Assembly: GCF_016862275.1 (NCBI RefSeq)
Contig: NZ_BOMQ01000016.1
Span: 1-64,000, forward strand
Length of the DNA: 64,000 nt
Direction: 5' to 3'
DNA from: Actinoplanes nipponensis
GTDB lineage: Bacteria > Actinomycetota > Actinomycetes > Mycobacteriales > Micromonosporaceae
Translations under genes and position numbers: made by a program
The notes under the pieces: generated by a model
Told to the model about the DNA's origin: nothing
What the model saw: only the letters and a program-made list of their open reading frames with translations
Database searches by the model: none
Part shown: one piece after another, positions 39,851 through 49,499 of the stretch
Layout of the letters: each line of letters begins with the position of its first letter
How positions within the stretch are numbered: the first letter of the stretch is position 1

Positions 39851-41128
39851 TCACCGCGACCGCACCACGCCCGACGTCGTGCTCCTGACCTTCGGGAAGA
39901 CCGACCGGGTGTCGGCCAGCCCGCAGCGCTTGTGCAGGATCTCGCCGATGACCGCGCGGTAGTCGGTGGTGACGGCCAGGTCGCCGTCGACCAGGTGGCG
40001 CTCGTCGAGGCCGGGCCAGCGCCCGTGCACCCGGCCGCCCACCACGCCGCCGCCCAGCAGCAGCATCGCGTTGCCGTAGCCGTGGTCGAGGCCGTTGGAG
40101 CCGTTCTGGCGTACCCGCCGGCCGAACTCGCTGACCGTCACCAGGGTGACCCGCTTCATCGCCGTGCCGCCGAGGTCGGTCGCGAACGCGGCCAGGGCGG
40201 CGGCCAGCTGGGCCAGTTTGTCGTGCATCCGCTTGCCGGGCACGGCCGCGCCGAGGTTCTCGTGGATGTCCCAGTCGCCGGAGTCGACGCAGGCGGTCAT
40301 CAGCCCGGCCCGGCCCTTGATCAGCCGGGCGACATCCTGGAGCGCGCGGCCCAGCGTGTCGTCGGGGTAGACCGCGCCGTTGGCCGGCTGGTACGCGTCG
40401 ACCGCCAGGGCCTTCGCGGTGGCCAGCGAGCCCATCACCTGACCGGCCGGCCGGCTCAGCACGTCCGGCGCCCCGGCGTAGAGGCTGGCCAGGGTGGCCG
40501 CCATGGGCTGACCGGGCTGGTCGCCGTCCAGCGCGAATTCCTTGATCGACTTCATGCCGAGGGCGGGCGCCGGCCCGGCCAGCATCCGGGCCGGCATCAT
40601 GCTGCCCATCGAGACGCCGTGGAACGGGCTGCCCGCGCCGAGGCCGCCGAGCATCCGGTCCAGCCAGCCCGTACGGACCGAGGTGCCGGGCGCGGCCCGT
40701 TCCAGCTCCTCCATCGCGGAGAAGTGCGAGCGGTTCGGCCGGCTCTGGCCGACGGCGTGCACCGCGCCGAACGTGCCGGCCTGCCAGAACGGCAGCAGCG
40801 GGGCCAGGGCCGGGTGCAGGCCGAAGCGGGCGTCCCCGCCGAGCAGCCGGGACCGGGGCACGGCGATGTCCGGCCGGGCCGCGTAGTACGCCGGGTCGCC
40901 GGCGGGCACGATGGCCGACATCCCGTCGAAGCCGCCGCGCAGCGACAGCAGCACCAGCGTGTCACCGGTGTACCGGCCGGCCGCGAAGGCCAGCTGGGTG
41001 GAGATCTGATCGCCGGCCAGGGCGGCGAACGCCCCGGTGGCGCCGGCCGCGAGGGCCCGGCCCAGGGCGCCGCGCCGGGTCATGGCGGTGCGCCGGTCGT
41101 CCGCGCAGCCACAGCTCTGCTCGATCAT
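39851..41128 (-). CDS. DUF1501 family exported protein
   Basis: A 425-residue protein of the DUF1501 (sulfatase/alkaline phosphatase-like) family. It begins with a Tat-like region (MTRRGALGRALAAGATGAF) after a short Cys-containing leader, then LVLLSLRGGFDGMSAIVPAG, SRPNRSHFSAMEELER, and VSEFGRRVRQNGSNGLDHGY and GNAML near the end, all typical. The partner gene, DUF1800, lies 5 bp upstream. The pair occurs widely in bacteria with unknown function. The Tat route suggests folding with a metal before export. Confidence 0.9.
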   Translation of the reverse strand: MIEQSCGCADDRRTAMTRRGALGRALAAGATGAFAALAGDQISTQLAFAAGRYTGDTLVLLSLRGGFDGMSAIVPAGDPAYYAARPDIAVPRSRLLGGDARFGLHPALAPLLPFWQAGTFGAVHAVGQSRPNRSHFSAMEELERAAPGTSVRTGWLDRMLGGLGAGSPFHGVSMGSMMPARMLAGPAPALGMKSIKEFALDGDQPGQPMAATLASLYAGAPDVLSRPAGQVMGSLATAKALAVDAYQPANGAVYPDDTLGRALQDVARLIKGRAGLMTACVDSGDWDIHENLGAAVPGKRMHDKLAQLAAALAAFATDLGGTAMKRVTLVTVSEFGRRVRQNGSNGLDHGYGNAMLLLGGGVVGGRVHGRWPGLDERHLVDGDLAVTTDYRAVIGEILHKRCGLADTRSVFPKVRSTTSGVVRSR

Positions 41129-41133
41129 GGTCG

Positions 41134-42681
41134 TCACCTCACCGCGAAGTAGGGGGAGTTCAGCATCAGGGCCACGAGCTGGGGGAGCCGCCAGCCGACG
41201 GCCGAGTCGGACGGCCGCAGCGCCGTGCCGGCGGTCTTGCCGAAGTACGCCGCCAGCGCCGACCTGTGCTCGGCCGGCAGGGTACGGCCGAACAACCGCC
41301 GGGCCAGCGCGTCGATCAGTTCGCCGTAGGTCGCCGGCAGCGCGCCGACGAGCGCACCGGCCAGGTCCGCCGGCCGCTGGAACTCCTTGGGCCGGTAACC
41401 CGCGACGATGTGCAGGTGGGCGTTCCACCGGGCCAGCACGCCGCCGGGCGACGTCCAGGCCGCGGCGACGTCGGGGTAGCCGTTCGGTGGCGCCCAGGAC
41501 AGCGGCGCCTGACCGAGCGAGCCGATCAGCCAGTAGAGCGATTCGATGCCCGCCGTTCCGGTGGCGTCGGGGCCGTAGCCGACCGCGCGGACCGTCGCCA
41601 CGATGTCCTCGTACGGGGTGCGGATCTTCGCGCCGGCCGAGGCCCGGAACTCCGGCGAGCCGAACAGGGCCCGCAGCACCGGGACGATCGCGGACCGGTG
41701 CTCCAGGTAGACCTTGGCCAGCCGGTTCACCAGGGAGGCGGGCGGGTTGTCGGCGACGAAGCGCACGCACAGCTTGGTGGCGATGTGCCGGGCGGTCGCC
41801 GGGTGCCGGGCCAGGTGGTCGAGCAGGGCCAGCACCGCCGTCTCGCCGCCGGCCGCGGTGGCGTTGTCGTGCCGGAAACCGGCCACCTGCACCGGACCGG
41901 TGGCGTGCGTGTTCGGGCTGTACTTGTAGCCGCCGGTGTCCCAGTCGACGGTCAGCCCGGTGAGCAGCCGGGCGGCGTCCTTGACGTCGGACTCGGTGTA
42001 GCCCAGCCCGACGGTGTGCAGTTCGAGCAGCTCGCGGCCGTAGTTCTCGTTCGGCGCGTACTTGGTGGAGAAGCGGTTGTCCAGGTACGTCAGCATGGCC
42101 GGGTGCCGGGCGGAGGCCTTGAGCAGGTCGGCGAAGCGGCCCAGCGCGTGCGGCCGGATCACCGTCCGGTCGTAGTCCTGCCGGCTGTCCCAGACGTCGC
42201 CGGCGGGGTTGGTGACGTTGAGGTGGTTGGACCAGAAGTCGACCATCACCTCCAGCAGCTGCCGCTCGCTCCAGATGGCCCGGCTGGTGGCGGCGAAGCC
42301 CAGCTGGAGCATGGTGTCCCAGCCGTACCGCAGGGTGCCCGCCCGGACCCGGGAGCGGACCTCGCCGATCGACAGCTCGATCAGCGGGAAGCGGGTCAGC
42401 AGGGCGTCGCAGGCCGGGTCGGCGATGGCGGCCGGGTCGAGCTGGCGGTCCAGCCAGGCCGCCGTGCCGAGCCGGCGGATCTCGGCGACGGAGGCGGCGG
42501 TGGGCCCGTAGGTGGCGCGCCGCAGCAGGTGCAGCTCGGCGTCCGCCGCGAGGTACGACTTGGTGGTCGACGCCGCCGCGGCGGCCGGCGCCGGCCCGGC
42601 CGCGGTGAGCGCCACGGCGGCGCCGGCCGCGCCGACGACGCGGCGGCGACTGATGCGGGTCTTCCCCGGGGATGCCGTCAC
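41134..42681 (-). CDS. DUF1800 family exported protein
   Basis: A 515-residue protein of the DUF1800 family. A Tat signal is clear (TRISRRRVVGAAGAAVALTA). Typical blocks are LLRRATYGPTAASVAEIRRL, MVDFWSNHLNVTN, and NENYGRELLELHTVGLGYTE then DVKDAARLLTGLTVD. The family is long alpha-helical, with no proven activity. It is coupled to the DUF1501 gene and lies 51 bp downstream of the UDP-glucose dehydrogenase gene on the same strand, so it may belong to the polysaccharide operon. Confidence 0.9.
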   Translation of the reverse strand: MTASPGKTRISRRRVVGAAGAAVALTAAGPAPAAAAASTTKSYLAADAELHLLRRATYGPTAASVAEIRRLGTAAWLDRQLDPAAIADPACDALLTRFPLIELSIGEVRSRVRAGTLRYGWDTMLQLGFAATSRAIWSERQLLEVMVDFWSNHLNVTNPAGDVWDSRQDYDRTVIRPHALGRFADLLKASARHPAMLTYLDNRFSTKYAPNENYGRELLELHTVGLGYTESDVKDAARLLTGLTVDWDTGGYKYSPNTHATGPVQVAGFRHDNATAAGGETAVLALLDHLARHPATARHIATKLCVRFVADNPPASLVNRLAKVYLEHRSAIVPVLRALFGSPEFRASAGAKIRTPYEDIVATVRAVGYGPDATGTAGIESLYWLIGSLGQAPLSWAPPNGYPDVAAAWTSPGGVLARWNAHLHIVAGYRPKEFQRPADLAGALVGALPATYGELIDALARRLFGRTLPAEHRSALAAYFGKTAGTALRPSDSAVGWRLPQLVALMLNSPYFAVR

Positions 42682-42732
42682 ACAACCTTGTTCGGCCGGC
42701 CGGCCCGGCCGCCGCGCGAACCCGTTGGATGG

Positions 42733-44208
42733 CTACCGAGCCGCAACGGGCCGGGTTGCCGGGCGGGGGAGCGGCGGGCGGCCCGCCGGGTCGTCCTGGT
42801 CGAGCGCGGTCCACCCGGCCGGGGCCCGGTCCGCGGGCCGGGAGCCCAGCCCGCGGTACCGCCAGCCGGCCGCGGTCCAGGCCGCCGCGTCCAGGCAGTT
42901 GCGGCCGTCGATCACCAGCGGGGTGGCGGCGAGCCGGCCGAGCCGGGCCGGGTCGGCGGTGCGGAACTCCGGCCACTCGGTCAGGACGCAGACCAGCTCG
43001 GCGTCGCGGACGGCGTCGTCCAGCGACTCCGCGAAGCGCAGACCGGGCTGCGCCAGGGCGGCGTTGGCCATCCCCGCCGGGTCGTAGACGCGCACGCCGG
43101 CGCCCGCGCGGGCCAGCGCCGCCGCGATCTGCAGGGCGGGCGCGTCGCGGACGTCGTCGGAATGCGGTTTGAACGTCGCCCCGAGCACCGCGACCCGGGC
43201 GCCGGCGAACTGCGGGCCACCCGGCCCCGGCGGGCAGCCGAGCAGTTCGGCGGCGAGCTGGAGCACCTTGCCGCGGCGGCGCTGGTTGATCAGGTCGACC
43301 TCGTGCAGGAAGCGCAGGGCCTCGCCGGCCCCGAGTTCCTGGGCGCGGGCCTGGAAGGCGCGGATGTCCTTGGGCAGGCAGCCGCCGCCGAAGCCGACGC
43401 CGGCCTGCAGGAAGCGGTTGCCGATCCGGGGGTCGTAGCCGATGGCCCGGGCGAGCTGGGTGACGTCGCCGCCGGCGACCTCGCAGACCTCGGCCATCGC
43501 GTTGATGAAGCTGATCTTGGTGGCCAGGAACGCGTTCGCGGCCACCTTGACCAGCTCGGCGGTGGCGAAGTCGGTCACCACCACCGGCACCTCGCGATCC
43601 TCGGCGGCGGCCAGCTCCAGGATGCCGCGGTGGGCGGCGTCGACCAGGGCGCCGGCCCACTCCGACCGTACGCCGACCACGATGCGGCTGGGCCGCAGCA
43701 CGTCCTGGACCGCCCGGCCCTCCTGGAGGAACTCCGGGGACCAGGCCACCTGCACGCCGAGCCCGGGCGCGTGCTTGGCGACGAGCCGCTCCACCCACTC
43801 GGCGGTGCCGACCGGGACGGTGGACTTGCCGACGATCAGCGCCGGGCGGGTCAGGTGCGCGGCCAGCCCGGTGACCGCCGACTCGACGTACGACAGGTCG
43901 GCGCCGGTGCCGCCGGGCCGCTGCGGCGTGCCCACGCAGACGAAGTGCACGTCGCCGAAGTCGGCCGTCTCGGCGTACGAGGTGGTGAAGCGCAGCCGGC
44001 CGGCGGCCAGGTTGCGCCGCAGCAGCTCGGTCAGGCCGGGCTCGTGGAACGGCACCGTGCCGGCCGTCAGCGCGGCGATCCGGGCCACATCGACGTCGAA
44101 GCCGAGGACCTCGTACCCCAGTTCGGCGAAGCAGACGGCGTACGTGGCGCCGAGATAGCCGGTGCCGACAAAGGTCAGCCGCGGTCGGGGCATCGTCGTC
44201 TCCTTCAT
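42733..44208 (-). CDS. ugd: UDP-glucose 6-dehydrogenase
   Basis: A 491-residue UDP-sugar dehydrogenase. The NAD motif GTGYLGATYAVCFAELGYEV opens the protein, KSTVPVGTAEW is present, and the catalytic Cys277 lies in GVGFGGGCLPKD. Family C-terminal blocks VAVLGATFKPHSDDVRDAPA and ECLTEWPEF-like VLTEWPEF follow. It oxidises UDP-glucose to UDP-glucuronate, a precursor of acidic exopolysaccharides. About 40 extra residues end it, rich in Pro and Arg. The ATG at 44208 overlaps the stop of the glycosyltransferase gene; an internal ATG at 44193 begins the core fold. Confidence 0.93.
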   Translation of the reverse strand: MKETTMPRPRLTFVGTGYLGATYAVCFAELGYEVLGFDVDVARIAALTAGTVPFHEPGLTELLRRNLAAGRLRFTTSYAETADFGDVHFVCVGTPQRPGGTGADLSYVESAVTGLAAHLTRPALIVGKSTVPVGTAEWVERLVAKHAPGLGVQVAWSPEFLQEGRAVQDVLRPSRIVVGVRSEWAGALVDAAHRGILELAAAEDREVPVVVTDFATAELVKVAANAFLATKISFINAMAEVCEVAGGDVTQLARAIGYDPRIGNRFLQAGVGFGGGCLPKDIRAFQARAQELGAGEALRFLHEVDLINQRRRGKVLQLAAELLGCPPGPGGPQFAGARVAVLGATFKPHSDDVRDAPALQIAAALARAGAGVRVYDPAGMANAALAQPGLRFAESLDDAVRDAELVCVLTEWPEFRTADPARLGRLAATPLVIDGRNCLDAAAWTAAGWRYRGLGSRPADRAPAGWTALDQDDPAGRPPLPRPATRPVAAR

Positions 44209-45761
44209 CGTGGGTCCTTGCGGTCCAGCCGGAAGATCCGGATCTGCTCGAAGGACCGGTACTCGCTGAGGGTGTAGGCGGTGAGCAGGAACCCCTGGGT
44301 GGGGCCGGGCATGCCGTCCATCGGGTCGAGGTTGGCCGCCGTGGTCGAGACCAGCCAGATCCGCCGGGTGTCGCCGACGCACGGGCCCGGGTCGACGCAC
44401 TCCTGCGCGCCGAAGGTGCCGTTCTGCTGCGAGGTCCGCTCGACCAGCACGTCGCGCAGCAGGCCGAGGCGCCGCACCTCGTAGTCGAAGGCCCGGCGGC
44501 CGTTACGCGTCGTGCCGGCGTAGGCGATGCCGTCGTCGGGCGCGGCCACCGCGGCCAGGGCCAGGGCGGCGGAGTGGAAGTCGGGTTCGCCGTAGACCGG
44601 GCTGTGCCGGGCCGCCTGCTGTCCGGGCCCGCTTACGGCGAGCACCGCGACCGCCACCAGCAGGCCGCTCAGCGACAGCGGGACCCGCGCGGCGGCCCGG
44701 CGGATGTACCGGGTCAGCGAGAAGCCGAGCGCGGCGGCCAGCAACGTCCACGCCGGCACGGTGAAGAGCAGGTAGCGGTGCAGGAAGAGATGCAGCACCG
44801 GGAACGTGACGTAGCACCAGAGCGGCGGGAACAGCGCCCAGCTCAGCAACAGGACGACCGGTCCCCGGTGCCGGGCCCAGAGCAGCGCCGTGGCCAGCAG
44901 CGCCGCGGCGCCGACGACCAGGGCGACCTGCCAGGAGCCGAAGATCCGGACCGGCAGGCTGGTCAGCGCCTCGCCGTCGGCCCGGATCCAGGAGATGACG
45001 CTCGACTGCTCCGAGCCCTTGGCCGCCAGCGGCAGCGCCGCGGTCACCGCGAGGGACGCGCCGGCCAGCCACCGCAGCAACCGCAGGTCGCCGCTGACCC
45101 GGAAGGCCCGCCACATGAAGACGGCGTGGGCCAGCAGCACGGTCAGGGTCACGATGTGCATCAGGCCGGCGAGGACCAGGCCGGCGCCGTACAGGATCCA
45201 GCGCCGCCAGGTGGGCCGCTCCAGCGCCCGCAGCAGCAGCAGCGTCGCCAGCGTCGCGAAGCCGATCGCGAAGGCGTACGGCCGGGCCTCCTGGCCGTAG
45301 CGGGTCGCCGCGGGCAACCCGGCGAAGATCAGTCCGGCCGTCAGGCCGACCCCGGTGTCGAAGAGCCGGCGGCCCAGCATCGCGACGAGCGCCGCCGTGG
45401 CGGCCGTGGCCAGCGCCGAGGGCACCCGCAGGCTGGTCTGGGAATCGCCGAAGAGGTCGATCCAGAAATGCAGGAACAGGTAGTACGGCGCCACCACGGC
45501 GTCCACATTGGCCAGCAGCTTGGCCAGGTCGCCGAAGCTGAGCGTGGCGGCGTACCAGCTGGCGTACTCGTCGTTCCACATGCTGCGCGCGCCGATGCCG
45601 GCGACCGACAGCCCGAGGGCGAGCAGCGCCGGGGGCAGGGCCAGCGCCACCGTGCCCGCCGCCGGCCAGCTCCGGACGGCGGCTTCCGGGACGGTTGCGT
45701 CCGGCGGGTGCGCGCCGCCGGCCGGCGCGACGGGCGGGGACAACACGTGCACGTTGGTCAT
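44205..45761 (-). CDS. GT39-like membrane glycosyltransferase
   Basis: A 518-residue polytopic protein of the ArnT/PMT GT-C fold. The catalytic acidic pair is in SMWNDEYASWY after the first TM, followed by about ten more TMs and a roughly 110-residue soluble domain. It would transfer a sugar from a polyprenyl phosphate to an acceptor outside the membrane. The periplasmic-side tail holds a cysteine pair (ECVDPGPCVG). It is coupled to ugd (ATGA) and follows the acyltransferase gene by 7 bp, so it works in the same polymer pathway. Confidence 0.87.
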   Translation of the reverse strand: MTNVHVLSPPVAPAGGAHPPDATVPEAAVRSWPAAGTVALALPPALLALGLSVAGIGARSMWNDEYASWYAATLSFGDLAKLLANVDAVVAPYYLFLHFWIDLFGDSQTSLRVPSALATAATAALVAMLGRRLFDTGVGLTAGLIFAGLPAATRYGQEARPYAFAIGFATLATLLLLRALERPTWRRWILYGAGLVLAGLMHIVTLTVLLAHAVFMWRAFRVSGDLRLLRWLAGASLAVTAALPLAAKGSEQSSVISWIRADGEALTSLPVRIFGSWQVALVVGAAALLATALLWARHRGPVVLLLSWALFPPLWCYVTFPVLHLFLHRYLLFTVPAWTLLAAALGFSLTRYIRRAAARVPLSLSGLLVAVAVLAVSGPGQQAARHSPVYGEPDFHSAALALAAVAAPDDGIAYAGTTRNGRRAFDYEVRRLGLLRDVLVERTSQQNGTFGAQECVDPGPCVGDTRRIWLVSTTAANLDPMDGMPGPTQGFLLTAYTLSEYRSFEQIRIFRLDRKDPR

Positions 45762-45768
45762 CGGATCC

Positions 45769-47841
45769 TCATTCGCCGAGTGCCTCGTTCAGGACGCCCG
45801 CCAGCTGTCTGGCGTAGGCGGACGTCAGGTGGTTGTCGTCGCGGTAGACGACGGTGCCGCCGATGACGGCGGGGCAGATCAGGGGCGTGCAGAACCACGC
45901 GGTGGAGTCGACGACCCGCGCGCCGTGGGCCTGCACGACCGCCCGGACGATGCGCTGCCGGGGCAGCATCAGGGACCGGAACACGTCCAGGTGGCAGCGG
46001 TTGACGGCGGCCGGGTACGCGGCCAGGCACCCCGGCACGTCCCGGTGCGCGACCGGCGTGTCGGCGATGACCACCGGCCGGGCGCCGGCCTGCTTGACCC
46101 GGCTGACCGTTTTGGCCCAGGCGGCGGCCCAGTCCTGGTCCCGCCCCGCGGTCACCGCGACGTCCAGCGGGCCGGTCTCGCGGTTGCGGGTCGACATGAC
46201 GACCATGACCGGCCGCAGCTGCCGGATCCGGTCCAGCGCCCGCAGCCGCCACTGGTCGCACGCCACGTACGGCTCGGTGCCGCCGTCCCGGCCGACCGTG
46301 CCGAGGGCCGGGCCGCAGTCCGCCTTCGTGAAGACGACGAGCCGCCAGCCGCGCTCGCGGGCGACCACGTCGAGGGCGTCGAACCACTGCTGGGCGTGCG
46401 AGTCACCGAACAGGACCACGACCCGGTGGCCGGCCACCGCGCCGTGCTGCTCGCAGCCCCGGCGGATGTTGTCGGAGACGAACCGGCTGGCCGGCGGCGC
46501 CAGGCATCCGCCGTCGCGCGGCGTGCTCGTCCGGACCCGGGCGAGGGCGGGCGTCAGGTCGCGGGGCAGCGCGGTCGCGGTGCTGCTCTCCCGGATGATC
46601 TCCTGCAGGCGGGCGACGGTGAAGCGGCCGGAGGCCAGCACGTCGGCCGGCGTCCGAACGGTCGCCGCCCCCGGGCCCGGGGCCGCGGGAGCCGGCAGGT
46701 TCGCGGCGACCAGGGCCAGCACCGCCGTCACCGCGACCAGCGAGCCGCCGAGGGCGAGGGCCCGCCCCGGTCGGCGGCGCAGGCCCCGGTGCAGGTGGAT
46801 GCGGTTCTCCACGGCGGCCACCGACATGGCCGCCGGCACCAGCGCGGCGGCGGCCAGGAGCACCCGGGCCGGGGTGGTCGGCGGATGACCCAGGACGTAC
46901 GGGGCGAGGGCGAGGATCGGCCAGTGCCACAGGTACCAGCTGAACGAGACCCGGCCGAGCTCCTGCAGCGGGGTCAGCCGCAGCAGCCGGCGGGCGCCCC
47001 GGGGCGGGCGGGCGCAGCCACCGGCGATCACCAGCCCGGCCCCGGCGGCGGCCGGCAGGACCTGCCCGGTGGCCGCGCCGGCGAGCACCGTGCCCAGGCC
47101 CAGCCAGGTCAGGCTCGCGGCGAGCGGGGCCGGCAGGCCGGCGAGCCGTCGCGCCCCCAGGGCGATCAGCGCACCGACCCCGAACTCCCAGGCCCGGGCC
47201 GCCGCGCCGGTGGCGGCCCAGGGGTACGCCGCCGGCTGGAGCCAGACCGCGAGCGAGGCCGCGGTCACCACGGTCAGCACGGCGGCGGCGGCCGGCCCGC
47301 TCGGCCGCCCGCGCCGCGCCCAGGCCAGCGAGGCGACGGTCAGCAGCACCGGCAGCACCAGGCCGACCTGCACGATGACGGTCAGCGACCAGAAGTGCTG
47401 CAGCGGCGAGAGGCTGCCCGGCTCCACCGGCGGCCCGGTCATGGTGGCCGTCGCGGCGGCGAGGGCGTCCCGGGACACCGCCGCACGGTCGGCCGGCGGC
47501 ATCCAGTGCCAGGCCGCCAGGAGCGTGCCGAGGACCACCACCATCGACGCCGGCACGAGCCGCGTCGCGCGCCGGGCGTAGAACCGGAGCAGCGAGACCC
47601 GCCCGTCCCGGCGCAGTTCGAGGAACACGCTGCCGGTGAGCACGAAACCGGAGATCACGAAGAAGACGTCCATCCCGGTCCCGCCGCCGGCCAGGCCGCC
47701 GACGCCGGTGGCCGAGCCGACCAGCAGCAGGACGGCCACAGCGCGCAGCCCCTGCACGTCGCGCCGGAAGACGGGCGTCGCCGCCGGCGCCGGCGCCGTC
47801 CGGGGCTGGGCCCGTTCGAGCAGGTGGGTGCCGCCGGTCAT
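45769..47841 (-). CDS. OafA-like acyltransferase with SGNH domain
   Basis: A 690-residue protein. The first 380 residues form about ten TMs of the acyltransferase-3 family (DVQGLRAVAVLLLV, then GTGMDVFFVISGFVLTGSVF, with RFYARRATRLVPAS). The C-terminal domain is SGNH-like (VVLFGDSHAQQWFDALDVVA, and DDNHLTSAYA with the catalytic Asp-His). It adds O-acetyl groups to a surface sugar polymer outside the membrane. The start overlaps the stop of the GT2 gene (ATGA). Several cysteines in the soluble domain should form disulfides. Confidence 0.92.
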   Translation of the reverse strand: MTGGTHLLERAQPRTAPAPAATPVFRRDVQGLRAVAVLLLVGSATGVGGLAGGGTGMDVFFVISGFVLTGSVFLELRRDGRVSLLRFYARRATRLVPASMVVVLGTLLAAWHWMPPADRAAVSRDALAAATATMTGPPVEPGSLSPLQHFWSLTVIVQVGLVLPVLLTVASLAWARRGRPSGPAAAAVLTVVTAASLAVWLQPAAYPWAATGAAARAWEFGVGALIALGARRLAGLPAPLAASLTWLGLGTVLAGAATGQVLPAAAGAGLVIAGGCARPPRGARRLLRLTPLQELGRVSFSWYLWHWPILALAPYVLGHPPTTPARVLLAAAALVPAAMSVAAVENRIHLHRGLRRRPGRALALGGSLVAVTAVLALVAANLPAPAAPGPGAATVRTPADVLASGRFTVARLQEIIRESSTATALPRDLTPALARVRTSTPRDGGCLAPPASRFVSDNIRRGCEQHGAVAGHRVVVLFGDSHAQQWFDALDVVARERGWRLVVFTKADCGPALGTVGRDGGTEPYVACDQWRLRALDRIRQLRPVMVVMSTRNRETGPLDVAVTAGRDQDWAAAWAKTVSRVKQAGARPVVIADTPVAHRDVPGCLAAYPAAVNRCHLDVFRSLMLPRQRIVRAVVQAHGARVVDSTAWFCTPLICPAVIGGTVVYRDDNHLTSAYARQLAGVLNEALGE

Positions 47842-49499
47842 GACGCGGTGGCCGAGGCGTAGGCGGCCGCCGGACGTGCGCCGGGGAGCACCGGATCGGT
47901 GTCCCGGGCGCTCGCCGCGACGGGGTGCCGCTGCGGTGTGGCCCGGCCGCCGAGCAGCAGCGGCCAGACGAAGTACAGCATCGGACCGGCGAACAACACC
48001 GTCGCCCAGAGCTGGTCCAGGCCGTACCGGGCGATCCCCAGCCCGATGCCCGACCAGGTGAGCAGCTGGGCGGTGATCAGCCAGACCCGCAGCAGGCGCA
48101 GGACGCGCCGCGCGGTGGACGTGCGCTTGGCGGCGCCGGTGGGCACCCAGGCGGCGGTCCGGCCGCGCAGGAAGTCGTACAGGGCCAGGGCGTGGCAGAA
48201 CCCGATGAGCATCTGCACCCGGACGACGGCCGGCGACCACCGGTAGTTGGTCACCCGTGGCATCAGGGTGGACCACACGAAGATGGTGCCGATCAGCGGC
48301 AGGTAGTTGAGCGGCCGGATCTGGTCGGGGAAGAACCACAGCATCAGGAAGCCGGGGAGCTGGCTCGTGAAGGCCGCGACGGCGGTGGTGATGTAGTACA
48401 GGAAGCCGGTCCAGAAGCAGAGCTTCTGCTTGACGGTCAGCGCGGAACGGTGGAAGCCCGGGTCGGCCAGCAGGCTCATGCTGCCGGTGCACCACCGGTA
48501 CTGCTGGTTGGCGAAGCCGTCGAAGTTGTCCGGGCAGACGCCCTTGGCCAGGTTCACCGGCACGTAGCGGGTCCGGAAGCCGGCCTTGGCCATGTTGACG
48601 CCGGTGTGCACGTCCTCGCTGTGCCCGATCTGGGCGAAGCCGCCCGACCGGCGCAGCGCGGCGCGCCGGTAGACGGCGTTGGTGCCGACACAGATGGCCG
48701 CGTCCACGGCGTCGCGGGCGGGCTGGATCCAGCGGTAGAACATCTCCTGGGTCGCGCCGGCCGACCGCTGCAGCCAATTGAAGTGATCCTGCTGGACGTC
48801 GAAGAATTGCGGCGACTGCACGATCCCGACGGTCTCGTCGGCGAAGTAGGGCGCCAGTTCCCGGATCATGTCGGCGCGCGGCGCGAAATCGGCGTCGAAG
48901 ACATGAATGAGGTCGCCGGTGGAGTTCTCGTATCCGTACCGCAGGTTTCCGGCCTTCTTCAGCTCGCCGCGGTTGGGCCGGGAAAGGTACCGGAAACCGT
49001 GGTCGGCGGCGAGCGCGGCGACCGCCTCGCGGGCCGAGTCGTCGAGCACGTGCACGGTGAGCGGGCCGGGCCAGTCCAGCCGCGCGACGTGGCGGTAGGT
49101 GTTCTCCAGGATGGCCAGGGACTCGCCGGCCGACGGCAGGAACACGTCCACCGAGGGGTACGCGGCGGGCCGGTACGCCGCGACCAGCGCCTCGTGCTCG
49201 GCGCGGGAGCTGCGCCGCTTGCGGGTGCTCGACAGCAGGCTGATGAGCACGGCCACGACCTGCAACGCGATCAGCTCGTAGAGCAGGCTGGTCCACATCG
49301 AGTTGGCCGCCAGCCGGGACATGCCGAACATGACGCCCGCGAAGGCCAGCAGGAACACGCAGAAGATCCAGCGACCCTGGGCGCCGTAGTAGAGGTACTT
49401 CTCGTCGTCGGCGGGCGGCAGCGGCACGTATTCCGCCACTGTCGGTCTCGAGGCGCCGGCCCGGGGATCCCGCTGTTGCTGAAGCTGTGCGACTGCCAC
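47838..49499 (-). CDS. Processive GT2 glycosyltransferase (cellulose synthase-like)
   Basis: A 553-residue membrane enzyme. Two TMs at about 45-100 lead into the catalytic domain with the canonical residues: VLDDSARE (first Asp), DADFAPR (DxD), HSEDVHTG (acid/base Asp) and QQYRWCTGS (QxxRW). Four or more TMs follow. It builds a linear beta-glycan from UDP-sugars and extrudes it. The GTG at 49499 is chosen because GGAAGG lies nine bases upstream; an alternative GTG is at 49568. No PilZ domain is seen, so c-di-GMP control is not evident. It heads the EPS operon. Confidence 0.9.
   Translation of the reverse strand: MAVAQLQQQRDPRAGASRPTVAEYVPLPPADDEKYLYYGAQGRWIFCVFLLAFAGVMFGMSRLAANSMWTSLLYELIALQVVAVLISLLSSTRKRRSSRAEHEALVAAYRPAAYPSVDVFLPSAGESLAILENTYRHVARLDWPGPLTVHVLDDSAREAVAALAADHGFRYLSRPNRGELKKAGNLRYGYENSTGDLIHVFDADFAPRADMIRELAPYFADETVGIVQSPQFFDVQQDHFNWLQRSAGATQEMFYRWIQPARDAVDAAICVGTNAVYRRAALRRSGGFAQIGHSEDVHTGVNMAKAGFRTRYVPVNLAKGVCPDNFDGFANQQYRWCTGSMSLLADPGFHRSALTVKQKLCFWTGFLYYITTAVAAFTSQLPGFLMLWFFPDQIRPLNYLPLIGTIFVWSTLMPRVTNYRWSPAVVRVQMLIGFCHALALYDFLRGRTAAWVPTGAAKRTSTARRVLRLLRVWLITAQLLTWSGIGLGIARYGLDQLWATVLFAGPMLYFVWPLLLGGRATPQRHPVAASARDTDPVLPGARPAAAYASATAS

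Noticed and set aside
39851..43798. One 1315-residue frame joining the DUF1501 protein to upstream sequence
   Set aside because: The upstream part is antisense-like low-complexity overlapping DUF1800 and ugd in another frame; the DUF1501 start with its Tat signal is at 41128.
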